DNA from: Zygnema cylindricum
Taxonomy: Eukaryota > Streptophyta > Zygnematophyceae > Zygnematales > Zygnemataceae
Assembly: GCA_037447655.1 (NCBI GenBank)
Contig: JBBHKE010000068.1
Location: 8,527-72,526, forward strand
Reading direction: 5' to 3'
Length of the DNA stretch: 64,000 nucleotides
Shown: positions 9,363 through 20,830 of the stretch, one piece after another
Numbering within the stretch: the stretch's first letter is position 1
Layout of the letters: each line of letters opens with the position of its first letter
Translations under genes and position numbers: made by a program
Notes under the pieces: model-generated
Told to the model about the DNA's origin: nothing
The model's database searches: none
What the model saw: only the letters and a program-made list of their open reading frames with translations

Positions 9363-10365
9363 TGTTGAAATAAGTAGTTTTTGTATTTTCTAGTTTAAAA
9401 TAAATTAGCGGAAACATATATAAGAAATGATGGCAGCCTGCCTCCATCTCTTCTCTCTCTCCCCCATACTTGTTGTAGTCACTGAAAGAGAGAGAGAAGC
9501 GATGGAGCCATGGCTGCCTCAGCTCCATAGGAAGGACTAAAGAGTGACTTAAGTCACTCTCAACAAAAGGTTGAGTCCGGCAGGACTCGAACCCCCGACC
9601 GGTAGAGCGCGGCGTAGCCGTTAGCTCTAACCAGTCTGTCGTAGAAGTCCGTTAGATTATATAGGGTTTCATTCATATATAAACTGTTGTATAGTACCGA
9701 AATGATCTAACTGGAATATGAAACGAAACGAACATAAAACTTGTTAAGGTTTAGTGCGAAACGTCATTTCGCACGAAACAAATGAAACAGACACTTTTAA
9801 CGGTCGACATTTAATGTCGGATTTAATCCGACGGCGCACGTCGTCGCCGAGATCGTGGAATGGTCACTTTGGATTTTATGGACGTGGCATGACGTGGCGC
9901 CGCGTGGAAGGATGACATTCGGTCGCGGGAATTCCGGAGGAAATACGGACAAGTGGAAAAATGACACGCGTCCACTCAAGAGCCTTGTCGTACACCGGCC
10001 GTACAGAAAGTACATCGGCCATAGTACCTTTCTGTACTTTACAGTAATACGATTGGTTCGTACTTTAGTAGATAAGGGTTGTGAGAGGGATTTAGGACTT
10101 AGGAAATATTTGGTAGACAGACACCTCTCTCTAAGAGAGCTTTGTATAAATTGGCATTTTTGCCGGCTCATAACTTATCGCCTGGTTGGCCGTTTTCACT
10201 GATTCTTTTTGCTACGGACTCAAGGGAGTCCAGGCTACACAGGGGTGCAGTCAAATTCTCAGTTTGCCTTCTTGGGCAGAAGTGGTTGTGGCTTAAAGTG
10301 GGTTAGTTAAATACTATCTAGAGGCTTCCTGTATTCTGTAGTCCAATGGAGGACACAGAATTGCA
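9363..10365 (+). repeat. 3' LTR of A1
   Basis: This is the second copy of the A1 LTR (TGTTGAAATAAG to AGAATTGCA, 1003 bp), followed by the TACAC target duplication (10366-10370). The antisense tRNA-like module lies at 9575-9645 and the TATA box at 10145-10152. Confidence 0.95.
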
Positions 10366-10370
10366 TACAC

Positions 10371-10950
10371 CACTTACGGGTATGGGGAAATAAACCTACA
10401 GTTTATATCACGGCGGGTCACAAACCGGCAAATTCAGTCCACAATCTTGGACAGGATATTTTGTCGGTTACAGTAATAGAGGGAGTTTGTACAGAGTGCA
10501 CGACCCAACTAGTGATTCGGTAGTGGAGTCACGAAATGTTGAATTTCATGAAATACTAGAACGTCCTCTTAGATTATTGAGACAACAGATTATCCATTTA
10601 CTTTGGATTTCGAGGAAGAGAACATTGATAAAAAAACATATATTGATATCGAAAGTGACGAAGAAAACGACATCCCTCCAAGCAAAAAAACTACATGGGA
10701 AGGTGGAAAGCACTCTGAAAACTGATTCCACAATTCCCAAAACTGAATTTGGTAGTGAATCCTCCAAAACCATCTCTCACAAAAGTCTCACTATTTCACC
10801 AACCATTATTTCCGTAACTCCAAAAATAGTTATCAATGAGGAAGTTAGATTGAGACGTAGCACACAAGAGAATAAACGAAAGAAAGCCGACAAATTGTCT
10901 TATGATAAGATTGGAGGAAATATCGAGAAATCTAACAATTTTATTTTCTG
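10371..10950 (+). pseudogene. B1 integrase C-terminal region and linker
   Basis: B1 resumes after the A1 target duplication. A frame from 10371 gives LRVWGNKP and a shifted frame gives SWTGYFVGYSNRGSLYRVHD then SVVESRNVEFHE, the usual C-terminal motif of copia integrase (FVGYS...YRVYDP...ESRDV.F.E). A charged linker follows to 10948. One frameshift lies near 10400. Confidence 0.75.
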
Positions 10951-10997
10951 AAGCTAGATTCAATGAATTCCTTGCATAGCAAATATCGAGTGAGACC

Positions 10998-12310
10998 TTG
11001 AATAGTGATCCCAATTCCTATTCAGAGGCTCGCGAATCTAGAGATTGGGAAACAAATTGGAAACCGACTTTGGAAAAAGAATTTAAGTTTATAGTTGATA
11101 ATGGTACATCTGAGGAAGACATGTTGCCTATTGGTAAAAAGGCGATGGATTTTAGGTGGGTCTTCAAGACAAAAACACGTTTTTCTGCAGAAATTATAAA
11201 ATATAAATCACGATTGGTAGGAAAAGATTTTCAGCCGAAGAAAGGCTTCGATAATACACTAACTGTAATTCTGTGACCTCCATTGGTCCACAGAATGTCC
11301 AGCTTATATGAAGCCTCTAGGATAATATTTGCAATTTTGACTTTGGCAATGAATAAGTGCACCTTGGCACGCAAAAACTCTGACCGACTACACCCTTGTG
11401 TAGCCTGGACTCCCTTGAGTCCGCAGCAAAAAGAATTACTGAATTTGCTCACCCGAGCATTAAGTTATGGCTGGCCAAAGATGGCCTATAAATACAGAAG
11501 CACTCTGGGAGAGAGGTTGAATCCAAAAAATATTCTAAGTCCTAAACTACCTCTCTAAGCCTACTATTAGTGTACCTATCCAATCAAATGACTGTAAGGT
11601 ACAAGAAGGTACGGGTACCGTTGTATTTCTTGTACGACCATAGTACGGCATGGCCGCTCAGCTGACGCGTGTCAGTTCCTGAACCGAAGTCTCTCCGTTT
11701 GTGATAGCCGTTGTCTAATCATCCTTCGCCACGTGTCACCCGCCGACATATGCTCAGCAAACCGCCAAAAACCACTCCGGAATTCCAGCTCCTCCGCGAG
11801 CCGTCGATCGCGAACGACTTTTAATTTCGTCCGTCGAAATTTGATGTCGTTTCGTGCAGTACTTCATTTCGTGCGGTCTCGCACGTTTCATGTTCGCTTC
11901 GTCCCGTAATATGTATAAGTGAAGTATGCGGACGTGTTATATTATAAATAAATACCGAACCCCGTATATATATCGTTTCGTCAGGACCTAGCGGATAAGG
12001 TTAACGGCTACGCCATACGGCCAAAATCCGGAGGTCACCGATTCAAGTCCTACTAGGGACTGCCTAAGTTTTGCATGAAATTAAGGCTTCTGCTCTGTCT
12101 CCTTACCTGTATGAGACAGCCATGGCTGCCTGCAAGTCCTCAATGACTACGACAAGTATGAGGGATGCTAGAAGACCATAAAGGACAAGACTATAAAATA
12201 CCTTTTTCAATACTAACATACGCATCGGTTGTTAAATTCGACTCCTTACGAATGTTTGTTGCTATTGCGGCCGCAAAACGGAAGCACATCCATCAAATGG
12301 ATGTGGAGGC
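10998..12310 (+). pseudogene. B1 reverse transcriptase, split by a solo LTR
   Basis: 10998-11263 reads into the RT start (NWKPTLEKEFKF, DFRWVFKTK, KYKSRLVGK). The reading continues, in frame, at 12218-12310 (YASVVKFDSLRMFVAIAAA, HIHQMDVEA, the first catalytic Asp) once the intervening LTR and one target duplication are ignored. It then stops being recognisable at about 12310, before the YVDD motif. It is the same subfamily as B2. Confidence 0.8.
11264..12212 (-). mobile_element. Solo LTR of the A family in B1 RT
   Basis: This 949-bp segment matches the A2 LTR (14970-15943) along its length, including gacctc.attggt, ggcttcat.tagctgg-type stretches and the end actataaaatacctttttcaa. It is flanked by CTAAC on both sides (11259-11263 and 12213-12217). 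It is an LTR alone, with no internal region, so it arose by LTR-LTR recombination after insertion. The antisense tRNA-like module is on the plus strand at 11981-12060. Confidence 0.85.
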
Positions 12311-12658
12311 TGTCGAGCGTGCCCGAGAAACACAAGGGAAGGGCCCGCTGCCCGGAATGGCCGGTCTCGGCGTCCTGCAAAGAACCCACCAATGCGAATG
12401 CTTCCCATAATAATGATAATGCCCACTGCTGACCCCATCCCTCCCAATAGGCATGCATGATCAGATAGGAGAGGCACAAGGATAGGGAATAGGGATGAGT
12501 GCATGGGAAGGCGAAAAGATCTCCCCTCCCCTTTACTTTCCCCATTAAGCCGGGGAAAGGGGTTGGGTTCTCGGTAATCGGGTCGGTGCCCCAATTTCCC
12601 CCCCTCTTAGTCAACCGTGACTAAGAAAAAGAAATAGTTACCCGCCCAATTCACAGTT
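12311..12658. other. GC-rich block of unknown origin before the gap
   Basis: Composition changes abruptly after the B1 RT: the block is GC-rich (ggcccgctgcccggaatggc and similar) against an AT-rich surround. A minus-strand frame has a hydrophobic patch (SAVGIIIIMGSIRIGGFF), but I recognise no protein. It ends in the assembly gap. It could be organellar DNA in the nucleus, another insertion or an assembly artefact. Confidence 0.4.
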
Positions 12659-12668
12659 NNNNNNNNNN
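12659..12668. other. Assembly gap (10 N)
   Basis: Ten N bases. The true gap length is unknown, and the join between the GC-rich block and the A2 side should not be trusted. Confidence 1.
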
Positions 12669-12935
12669 CTTCTTTTACTTCTTTTACCCACATCAACTCC
12701 CGTATATAAAACCTCTTTTACTCTGAAACCTACAAACATCACCCACACGAGTTCCTTTTCGGGTGTTTAACGGAAAAGGTTTTCGACGTTGTATATTTCC
12801 ACTTTTCTAAAATCTAAACCAAGTGTGACTGTATACCCCTGATTGGTTTCACCATAGTCAACCTCCCTTTTCTAATTACGTATAATAGTGACTACTAACC
12901 AAATCTATGAGATCTCATATAAAGAACTTTTTGTT
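12669..12935. other. Unassigned AT-rich stretch after the gap
   Basis: I see no coding frame or known element here. It lies between the gap and the point where A2 integrase homology begins and may be decayed A2 sequence or unrelated DNA. Confidence 0.3.
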
Positions 12936-14169
12936 TAGACTCCGGAGCTAACCCCTTCCTCTTTCAAGTAATCCTCAAACTCATTAGAAGTGAATTCCCC
13001 CCCATTATCACTTCTCACTCTCTTTATAGGTGTCTCATGAAGCTTTTCACTCCATGATTTATATTCCTTAAAATAATCGAGGCCTCAGATTTGTTTTTCA
13101 AGAAATATACTCTAGAGTATCTAAACCAATCATCAGTGATAATATGCATTAATCTTTTCCCTCCAACTGATACCACTTTGGTTAGTCCCCATATGTCAGT
13201 GTGAACCAAATCTAAAATCTTTTCACCTTTATATGTTGCAGCTTTTGGAAAAGGCAATTTGTGGGCTTTTCCTTGAGCACACCCACTACAAACATCCAAA
13301 GTCTCATTTTCTCCAAAATATATGCCCTCAACTACACCCATTTTCTTCATTTTCTTCAATCTATCTAGATGTACATGTCCCAATATTTTATGCCACATCA
13401 TCAAATCACTTACACCAGCATAGTAAACTCCCATCTTTCCATTACTCAAATTCAGCCTAAATATTCCTTGGCTACCCTTTTCAGCTTTGAAGTACACTTC
13501 ATTCTCATAGCTAGCAACAAAGACTCCTTTCTTAGTACTAGTCTCAAAGCCCTTATCATCTAAAACCGATGTAGAGATTAGATTCTTGTTCAACTTCGGA
13601 TTAAAAAGAACATCAGAGAAAGTGACTATAAATGTCTTTCCATCAACCAAGCCTCTAAGATCTTCTGATCCCACTGAATTGGTGGTCACTATTCTCCCAT
13701 CCCCATACTCTATCTCTATAGTAGGGATCTTTCTCATTTTGGTAAACATTGGTTTTTCTCTGCACATATGCATAGAGGCTTCTGAATGAATGATCCATCC
13801 TTCTTCAACATCTTCTTTCCCTCCACCGAAAGCACACTTTTGCCTCCTTGGAATCTCCGGCTCACCTTTCACCTCCAACTCCTCGCTGAGGAGAAGTTCT
13901 CCATCGTCATCATCGGCATCCTCTCCCACGACTTGTGTCGCCACAATCGCCTTCTTTTTCCTTGTGGCCGGTTTTCCAATCGATTCCTCCTTCAATCTCA
14001 ACTCCGTCAATTTAGTGCACTCCGCCATGTAGTGTCCTGGCTTCTTACAAAAATAGCGAAGCCCTTTTATAGCCCTCGATCCATATCCGTCATGGTTTCC
14101 TCTTCCTCCTCCACCAAAGTTCCCATAAGGTTTCTTGAAATCCTTATCCCCTCTTGTTAGTACCAGCAC
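12936..14169 (-). pseudogene. A2 protease-integrase pseudogene
   Basis: The main open frame is 14169-13024 (381 codons). The zinc knuckle has lost its first Cys (RYFCKKPGHYMAEC). The protease active site reads HSEAS where A1 has DSGAS, so both the catalytic Asp and the Gly are gone. The HHCC finger (WHKILGHVH, CSGCAQGKAH) and first integrase Asp (LVHTDIWG) are kept. A frameshift near 13030 moves the second Asp motif (RSDNGGEF, about 12990-13015) to another frame. Clearly dead. Confidence 0.85.
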
Positions 14170-14969
14170 CTAATGCTTGAACACTCTTTCCTCCTCTCCG
14201 AATCTCAATTGTGCTTTCCAAAACCAAAATCATTCCCACAACAGAGTTCCAGATCCATCGATGATCTGGCAAGTAATGAACCCTGTTGACAATGTTTTCA
14301 TAATCATCTGGGAGTTTCATCAACAAAGTATTCACCTTCTCTTTCTCAGTCTCCCTTTTCCCAGCACTCTCCAACTTTGTAAATAACCCGGCCAAGTCAT
14401 TACAAAAATCTAACATCTTTCCCCCTTTGTACATATACGCTTGTACCTTCTTATCTGCTAGCTTTTGCTGCTGAATCATACCACTTTTGTAAATGTTGAC
14501 AAGAGCCTACCACAACTTGTTCGCTTTGTCCACGAGAAGATGAGATGTAGCCACTGCCTGTGTGAGACGCCCGAGAATAAAATGAGTCGCCACGGTATTG
14601 TTGAAATCCCAAATTTCACTATCATTAGCCTCGGTTTTATAAACATCTGCTACCGGAACATATCTACTAGGCATCGGTGTGAGTTTCTCCTTCCCCTTCT
14701 CCTTCTCTATGTCGGACACGATGCTTTTTCCAACATCATCTACCACCTCTACCCCCGCAGATCCTCCTGTGAACCTAGATCCTCCAAACCCTGGTGAAAC
14801 TCCCAATTTTGCAGATGGCCGATGCACACGACCACTCACAATGCCCCATAGCCTTTTTTCAAACAATGCACCCCTCATCATGGTTTCCCAACAAATGAAC
14901 CCTTTTCCATTGAAAATGGGCACCCTAGAGGGTGGGCTGATGGGCACCCTAGAGGGTGGGCTGATAACC
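14144..14969 (-). pseudogene. gag: A2 gag pseudogene
   Basis: It aligns with A1 Gag: PPSRVPIFNGKGFICWETMM, GALFEKRLWGIVSG, and later YMYKGGKMLDFCNDLAGLF. The PBS has ATC where A1 has the initiating ATG, and a 24-bp duplication follows it. A frameshift lies near 14500. At the codon that is TGA in A1 this copy has CGA. Confidence 0.8.
14917..14964. repeat. 24-bp tandem duplication next to the A2 PBS
   Basis: tgggcaccctagagggtgggctga-type unit present twice (14917-14940 and 14941-14964). It repeats the codons just downstream of the PBS, so the peptide segment ISPPSRVP appears twice, in frame. Confidence 0.9.
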
Positions 14970-15943
14970 CGTAATTTTGTGACCTCTGTGACCTCTATTG
15001 GTACACACAATATCTAGCTTATGTGAAGCCACTAGGATAGTATATGCACTTTTGATTTTGACAATGAATAAGTCCCACCGTGGGACGCAAAAACTTTGAC
15101 CGACTACACCCCTATGTAGCCTAGACTCCCCTGAGTTTGCAGCAAAAAGAATCACTGAAATTGCTCCCCTGAGCATTAAGTTATAGCTGGCCAAAGTTGG
15201 GCTATAAACACAGAAGCACTCTGAGAGAGAGGCTGAATCCAAGAAATATTCTAAGTCCTAAACTACCTCTCTAAGCCCCCTACTAGTGTACCTATCCAAT
15301 CAAAAGATTGTAAGGTATAAGAAGGTACGGGTACCGCTGCACTTCTTGTACGACCATAGTACGACATGGCCGCTCAGCTGACGCGTGTCAGTTCCTGAAC
15401 TGAAGTTGCTCCCTCCGTGATACCTGCTGTCCAATCATCCTTCGCCATGTGTCACCCGCCGACATATGTTCAGCAAACCACCAAAAAAACCATTCCGGAA
15501 TTCCGGCTCCTCCGCAAGCCGTCGATCGCGAATGACTTCCAATTTCGTCCCTCAAAACTTGATGTTGTGTCCTTCAGTACTTTATTTCGTGCGGTCTCGC
15601 ATGTTTCATTTTCACTTCATCCCGTAATATGTTAAGTGAAGTATGTGGACGTGTTACAATATAAATTAATACCAAACCTAATAAGTATAACGTTTCGTCA
15701 GGACCTACCGATAAGGCTAACCCGGATAAGGCTAACGGCTGCGCCGGACGGCCAATATCCGGAGGTCACCGGTTCAATTCCTACTAGGGACTGCCTAAGT
15801 TTTGCATGAAACTAAAGCTTCTGCTCTATCTCCTTACCTGCATGAGACAGCCATGGCTGCTTGCAAGTCCTCAGTGACTACGACAAGTATGAGGGCTGTT
15901 GGAAGACCAAAAAGGACAAGACTATAAAATACCTTTTTCAACA
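14970..15943 (-). repeat. 5' LTR of A2
   Basis: This LTR of about 974 bp matches the solo LTR at 11264-12212 throughout. Its tRNA-like module (plus strand, antisense to the LTR, 15699-15791) has a B-box-like ggttcaattcc and carries a short internal duplication of ggataaggctaac. Confidence 0.85.
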
Positions 15944-16074
15944 GGGATATTAGAGGAAAATTATCATTTAGATTTGAAATTTGACATGATTTACAACGAA
16001 TTTTGTCCACTGTTTTTTTTATGTTTATTTAGCTGAAAATTAGTTTCATCGATTTTTTTTTTTCTAATGTGTTA

Positions 16075-16342
16075 AGTTGGAAAAAGCAAGTGAATTGTTG
16101 CAACAAAGTAGGTGGGCAGCACGGGAGAAAGGGTTAGTGTGGCCGTGCGAAATCATACAGGTGTGTTTAGAAAGATTGTATTGTGAAACTGCCTTTTTTC
16201 CCCTATGGTTGATTTTTTTTTTTCTTTAGTTTAATTAGTTTTGCCGATGGTCGGTTTTACAAGTATTTGAATAACAACCAATTGAGTGGAAGCATTCCAT
16301 TTTCCATTGGTCAACTGACATCCGTCCAAACCTTGTAATATA
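16075..16342 (+). pseudogene. Leucine-rich-repeat protein exon remnants
   Basis: 16262-16342 reads YLNNNQLSGSIPFSIGQLTS then VQTL and a stop, one and a half copies of the plant-type repeat LxxNxLSGxIPxxIGxL. An upstream open block (about 16075-16158, LEKASELLQQSRWAAREKGL) ends at a good donor (cag|gtgtgt) and may be the preceding exon. Nothing else of the gene is seen, so I read it as a fragment. The rest of 15944-16650 is T-rich without features. Confidence 0.5.
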
Positions 16343-16649
16343 AATGACACTATGGTTCTGTTACACATCAAAGTGAAATCTAAATGGTTATAACAAGATG
16401 CAAAAACTAATTTAGTGCATTGAAGATTGTAAAGTCTATAGTTCTTTATTTCTTGAGGGTTGGTACAATGATGGGTTGTTTTTTTTTATTTGAATAGTTG
16501 AATTTTGTGTTTTTTTGTTAGTTTTTTTTTTAATCGCAACCTTTATTTTTGCAATGTTTAGTTGTCATAGTTTGCTAGATGTTTCAAATGGATTAAAAAA
16601 AATGATTATAGTTAATAAGAAAAATTATACAAATATTTTTAAATATATT

Positions 16650-16990
16650 TTACCGGATGTTTTCCCCTTACAAAAGATACTTTTATCCCAAACAACTAAG
16701 TCCTAAATACTCTCTCTCACGAAACAACAAGTACAGGACAATAGCACGTCGTACAAAAGTACGCGCGCGAACGAAACAAAACAAACAACTAACGAAACTA
16801 CATAAAGTACGCGGTACTGTACAAAACAAACATACCGCCGTACAATACTAGGGTACTAAAGTAATACGCACGCAAACCAAAACCAAACTATATAAAACTA
16901 AACTAATCATGCCACGCCGCGCGTAACAATATAAAAATTATATTACGACGCTCAACATAACAGAGACATCGTTTCACAAAGAACCTAACA
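16650..16990 (-). repeat. Partial 3' LTR of B2
   Basis: On the minus strand the LTR starts TGTTAGGTTCTTTG at 16990, right after a polypurine tract (rc of 16991-17013, containing gagggggat, itself doubled). It continues leftward for at least 300 bp with many GTAC tetramers. Its outer end cannot be fixed because no second copy is present. Confidence 0.55.
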
Positions 16991-17019
16991 ATCCCCCTCT
17001 CTTTGTGAAATCCCCCTCT

Positions 17020-18590
17020 TTAAACTGAAAATAAACGTAACTTAGGTCGTCCACGTAAAAGTACGTCATACACCGCCGCCTTAGTCAACATGTCTGCGGC
17101 CTCCTCCAAAGTTGACACGTACGTAAACTCAATCTCGTTTGCAACAACCAAATCGCGTACAAAATGCCAATGGATGCGAATATGTTTTATTCGCCTGTGA
17201 AAGACTGGATTTTTCACAAGCGCCATCGATTTCATGTTGTCAGGAAAGATCTGCAAATAGCCTATCAAAACGCCCAACTCACCAAGCATCTCTTTGATCC
17301 ACACAGACGCCTTTGCAGTATGACACGCAGACATGTATTCTGATTCTGTGGAACTTAGCGCAACTGTAGGTTGGAGTCGCGAACTCCAAGATACTGCTGC
17401 ATCGCCCAAAATGAATGCGTACCCTGACGTGGATTTTCCACTATCGAAATCTCCACCCCAATATGCGTCGCAATAAGCGATACACTGCAAAGAGTCCCTT
17501 TTGGACGCATACACCAAGCCAAAGTCGATCGTACCAGCCAAATAGCAAAATATCTGTTTCACTGCTTCCCAATGATTCTTTTTTGGAGCGTTGCAATAAC
17601 GACTAACAACTGACACCGCCGCCACAATATCCGGACGCGTGCCTACACTTAAATACATTAAGGTACCAACTGCTTCACGATATGGAACTAAAACATTTTC
17701 TTCATCTTTGTACTTTCTGTACTATACCTTTGGATCTAATGGCGTTGAGACAGATTTCGCGCCAATCATACGAAATCTTGTCAAGACCTCTCTACAGTAC
17801 TGAGCTTGACTTAATTTAATTACATTAAATTGCTGGACCTTATGACTTCTATCCCCAAGATGTACCTTACATCTCCAAGTTCTGTAACTTTAAAATGTAT
17901 ACTTAGGTACTCTTTTAACTTATTAATAACATACAACGTGTCACTAATCATTAGGAAGTCATCGACATACACAGAAAAAATAATTTGGTCCTTTCCCTCT
18001 CCTTTCACATAAACTCCGGAATCCGAAATAGTACGAACAATACCATAATTAGTAAGTACCTTATGATGGCGAAGGTACCAAGTCCTCGGCGCTTGTTTTA
18101 ATCTGTACCAGGATTTTCGCAGCCGCCATACTTTTCCTTCTTTTGAAGGCACACCCTCGGGCACCTTCATGTAAACCTCCTCTTCTAATTCTCCATTTAA
18201 AAAGGTTGTTTCTACGTCCATTTGATGTATATGCTTATTCCCCGCGGCCGCAATAGCAATTATCATTCTCAAAGAATCAAATTTAACAACCGGTGCATAA
18301 GTTTCCGAATAATCAACCCCCTCTATTTGTTGAAAGCCTTTACACACCAATCTAGCCTTATATTTTATTATCTCCCCCGTAGCACCAGTTTTTGTTTTAA
18401 ATATCCATTTAGCATCAATTGCCTTCTTCCCCTCCGGTAAACTCACCTCCTCAAAAGTTTTATTATCAATAATGGATTTTAATTCCTTCTCCCACGCCGG
18501 TTTCCACTTATCCTCCCAATCCATAGAACTTCGTGCCTCGGCGTAAGATTGGGGATCGCCGGGCATATTCTCGGTTAATGATTGCTACAG
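17020..18590 (-). pseudogene. B2 reverse transcriptase and RNase H
   Basis: 18566-17820 encodes RT: KWIFKTKTGATGEIIKYKAR, HIHQMDVETTFLNGELEEEV (first Asp) and FSVYVDDFLMI (the YVDD box). 17658-17020 encodes RNase H: YCDAYWGGD, VALSSTESEYMSA, KHIRIHWHFVRD, EAADMLTK. The stretch 17819-17659 joins them with a frame break. Gag and integrase are missing at the right end. It is the same subfamily as B1. Confidence 0.85.
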
Positions 18591-18859
18591 AATAAGATTT
18601 AACATTGGTATCATTTAAAAATAATAATTGAAAAGATTTAACCGTTAATTATATGTTAGATCTCACAAATAAAATAAGATTTAACGTGGCTTTACCATCA
18701 TTGAACGTGTCATACATCGAAGGTAGTATTTGTCGAATGATTGAAATGGACTATACGCGAGTAAGACTTATCATTCGAAGAAAAAATAAATAGATGTGCA
18801 TGTCAAAACAATGGGCAACGAATTCGAAAGCCGCATCTGAGTAAGGATAAGATATTTCA

Positions 18860-19290
18860 AGCACAACATCCGCTCAAATTAGTGCATATTGATTTATGTG
18901 GAAGTACCAAACCGGAAATTCACTAAAGAAATATGTGTATCTTCGCAATTTTTGACGATTATTCACACTTTACTATGGTACTTCTCAAACACAATTCTGA
19001 TGTTTTTTTGAGTTTTGAAAAATGGCAAGTAATGGTCGACCGTCGATGTGAAGGTAGACTTTAGGTGGCGTGTTCTAATAATGGTGTGGGATTTTGAGTC
19101 TTCGAGGGTTATCTAAAGCAATTAAGAATTTGACAAGGATTTAGAGTTCTTTTTTGTACCGAATCAAGTGGGGGGTTTGCCTTAAGGTGATGATTTTGCA
19201 AGTGTATGGCGGAGATTTTGTTTTTCCCCATCATAACTTTCCAAAAGTGGGTGGCGGACCATTTCCACGAGCATTACACCGTGAATCAAT
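18860..19290 (+). pseudogene. Copia integrase relic
   Basis: With stops, one frame reads HPLKLVHIDLCGST, FAIFDDYSHFTMVLLKHNSD, FEKWQVMVDRR and VACSNNGVGF, matching the integrase core from the first Asp through the SDNGGEF region. A later trace (NFPKWVADHF) fits the segment after the catalytic Glu. It is heavily decayed. Confidence 0.6.
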
Positions 19291-20569
19291 TATAGTGCTA
19301 AAAAATTATTTGTATAAAGAAATTGTTAGTGTTAATAATTATGTTTCGGGTTAAAGGGCCTAACGCCAACAAAATATTATCGCTAATTTATCCATCTAAC
19401 ACTAATTTAGATACACATTCCCATAGTGAAATTGCTATAACCTGTGTTCACATTATCGATGTTTGAATATGTGACAACAGGTTCGGGCAATTGGCCAATG
19501 TATTATTGGGAATCAAAGAGAATCAAATCTTATTTTTTTTTGTGTCGGCGCACTCACTTTTGCGTGTTGACGCCTTTATTTGATACTCTTTATGTACAGA
19601 TGTACAAAATTACTAGCAAATTTATACAGATTGACGCATTTGGTACACGACTCTAAATAAAAGCCGCCCAAATTAGAGTTATTAGCCTTAATTAAACCTT
19701 ATCGATACTAACGTTAAGAAAAAAATTGTATTGTTTATACTTTTTGAGGTTAAACGGTCAAAATTTGACAGTGGTTATTAATAATATAAGGATTCAAAGT
19801 GCAGCATTAGAACGAAGTCTCAACCAAAAAGAATAACATATCGCAGGAGATTCAAGGGGAGTACTGTTTTAGTGCAATTTTGGCCGATTCTTTCGAACTT
19901 CAAGTCACCGGATATCAGTGACATTACGAAATTGTATTGGAACAAAATTACCCGCTATCTCTGGAGGGGAACATTAAATCTAGTTTAGTTTAGTTGTGTG
20001 GATGTTCTCATGTTTTATTATTGGTAGTACGCTTTGTACACGTGGCATTTGGTCATTGGACCGCCACTTAGTTTTTTTTTGTTCGTGTTAAGCATAAATA
20101 TCACATGACTAGATAGAGAGATTATCATTCACAAATCATTTTGGAGCTTAGAAGAATTGACATTCAGGACCAGTTCTATTTATCGGACGTAATCCAAGTT
20201 TACATTTGTACTCTTTCCACTATAATGGATTTTACATTCTAAATGGCTTTCTACTTGTGGCTTATTACATGTGAATACAATCACTCTTCCCTTCCTACAC
20301 TCTGTCTTTTTCTACTTTATGATTTATCAAGTCGATTGCTTTAGCGAATAGGATCACGCGATTAGACGTACGTCTCTAGGAAATCTCCTACTCGCTCGAA
20401 ATCGCCGATCAAGGTCAACAGATACAATATTTTCAGATTCATTGCATATTCTCAGAGAAATTCAATATTTTCAAAATTATAACTTTATCCTTTTCCTTGG
20501 TGTTAATTCTCAAAATTTGTATATCAAAGTTGACTCTGGCTTTTTGTCTTTTATTGGAGTTTCTACGAG
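19291..20569. other. Gene-free stretch with repeat fragments
   Basis: A half terminal repeat of the TA-flanked MITE family occurs near 19277 (acaccgtgaatca). 19440-19690 resembles the reverse complement of 24130-24440 (gcgcactcactttt...gacgcctttatttga). Short purine tracts (ttcaaggggag near 19855, ctggaggggaaca near 19960) could mark the end of a decayed LTR element, but no LTR pair is visible. Confidence 0.35.
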
Positions 20570-20830
20570 TTATTTTTTCTTAGGATTTGCCGTTTAGGTG
20601 TTTTGGAGGGTTCAATTTCTTTTAGGAATCTCGAAGGGTTAAATATTTTCGATTTTCAAGATTTTTTGGATTTTTAGGTGAAAGTTTTAGGGTTTTCAAG
20701 GTTTTTGGGATTTTGGGTTTTTAGGGTCGAAGCTTTTGGGTCTCGGCATTTTAAGATGTACAAGTATCTAGGGTTTAGTTCTCTAAAGTTTTAGGTTTTA
20801 TAGATTTGGGGAATACGGTTTTTTTGGGTT
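20570..20830 (+). repeat. Degenerate TTTAGGG-like tract
   Basis: Many copies of ttaggg, ttttaggg and variants (ttagggttttc, tttagggtcg, ctagggttta) are interspersed with T runs. They resemble the plant-type telomere repeat but are neither tandem nor exact. Confidence 0.45.

Larger units (their letters stand above)
4019..10365 (+). mobile_element. Full-length Ty1/copia retrotransposon A1
   Basis: This 6.35-kb element has two LTRs of about 1.0 kb, a PBS, one gag-pol frame, a polypurine tract and a 5-bp target duplication, TACAC, at 4014-4018 and 10366-10370. Domain order is gag, protease, integrase, RT, RNase H, as in Ty1/copia (Pseudoviridae-like). It sits in the integrase of B1, and the host frame is continuous when it is mentally removed. 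I counted about eight differences between its LTRs by eye, so it is young. One in-frame TGA at 5690-5692 interrupts gag. No envelope gene is present. Confidence 0.97.
12936..15943 (-). mobile_element. Truncated copia element A2
   Basis: This minus-strand relative of A1 has its 5' LTR at 14970-15943, a mutated PBS (rc ggttatcagcccacc) and gag, protease and the front of integrase. It is lost before RT, at about 12936. The LTR starts TGTTGAAAAAGG (reading leftward from 15943). No target duplication can be paired because the 3' end is missing. Confidence 0.85.

Noticed and set aside
11264-15943. One element bounded by the LTRs at 11264-12212 and 14970-15943
   Set aside because: The left LTR has its own CTAAC duplication on both sides inside B1 RT, so it is a separate solo LTR. 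A2 lacks its 3' end, and a gap intervenes.
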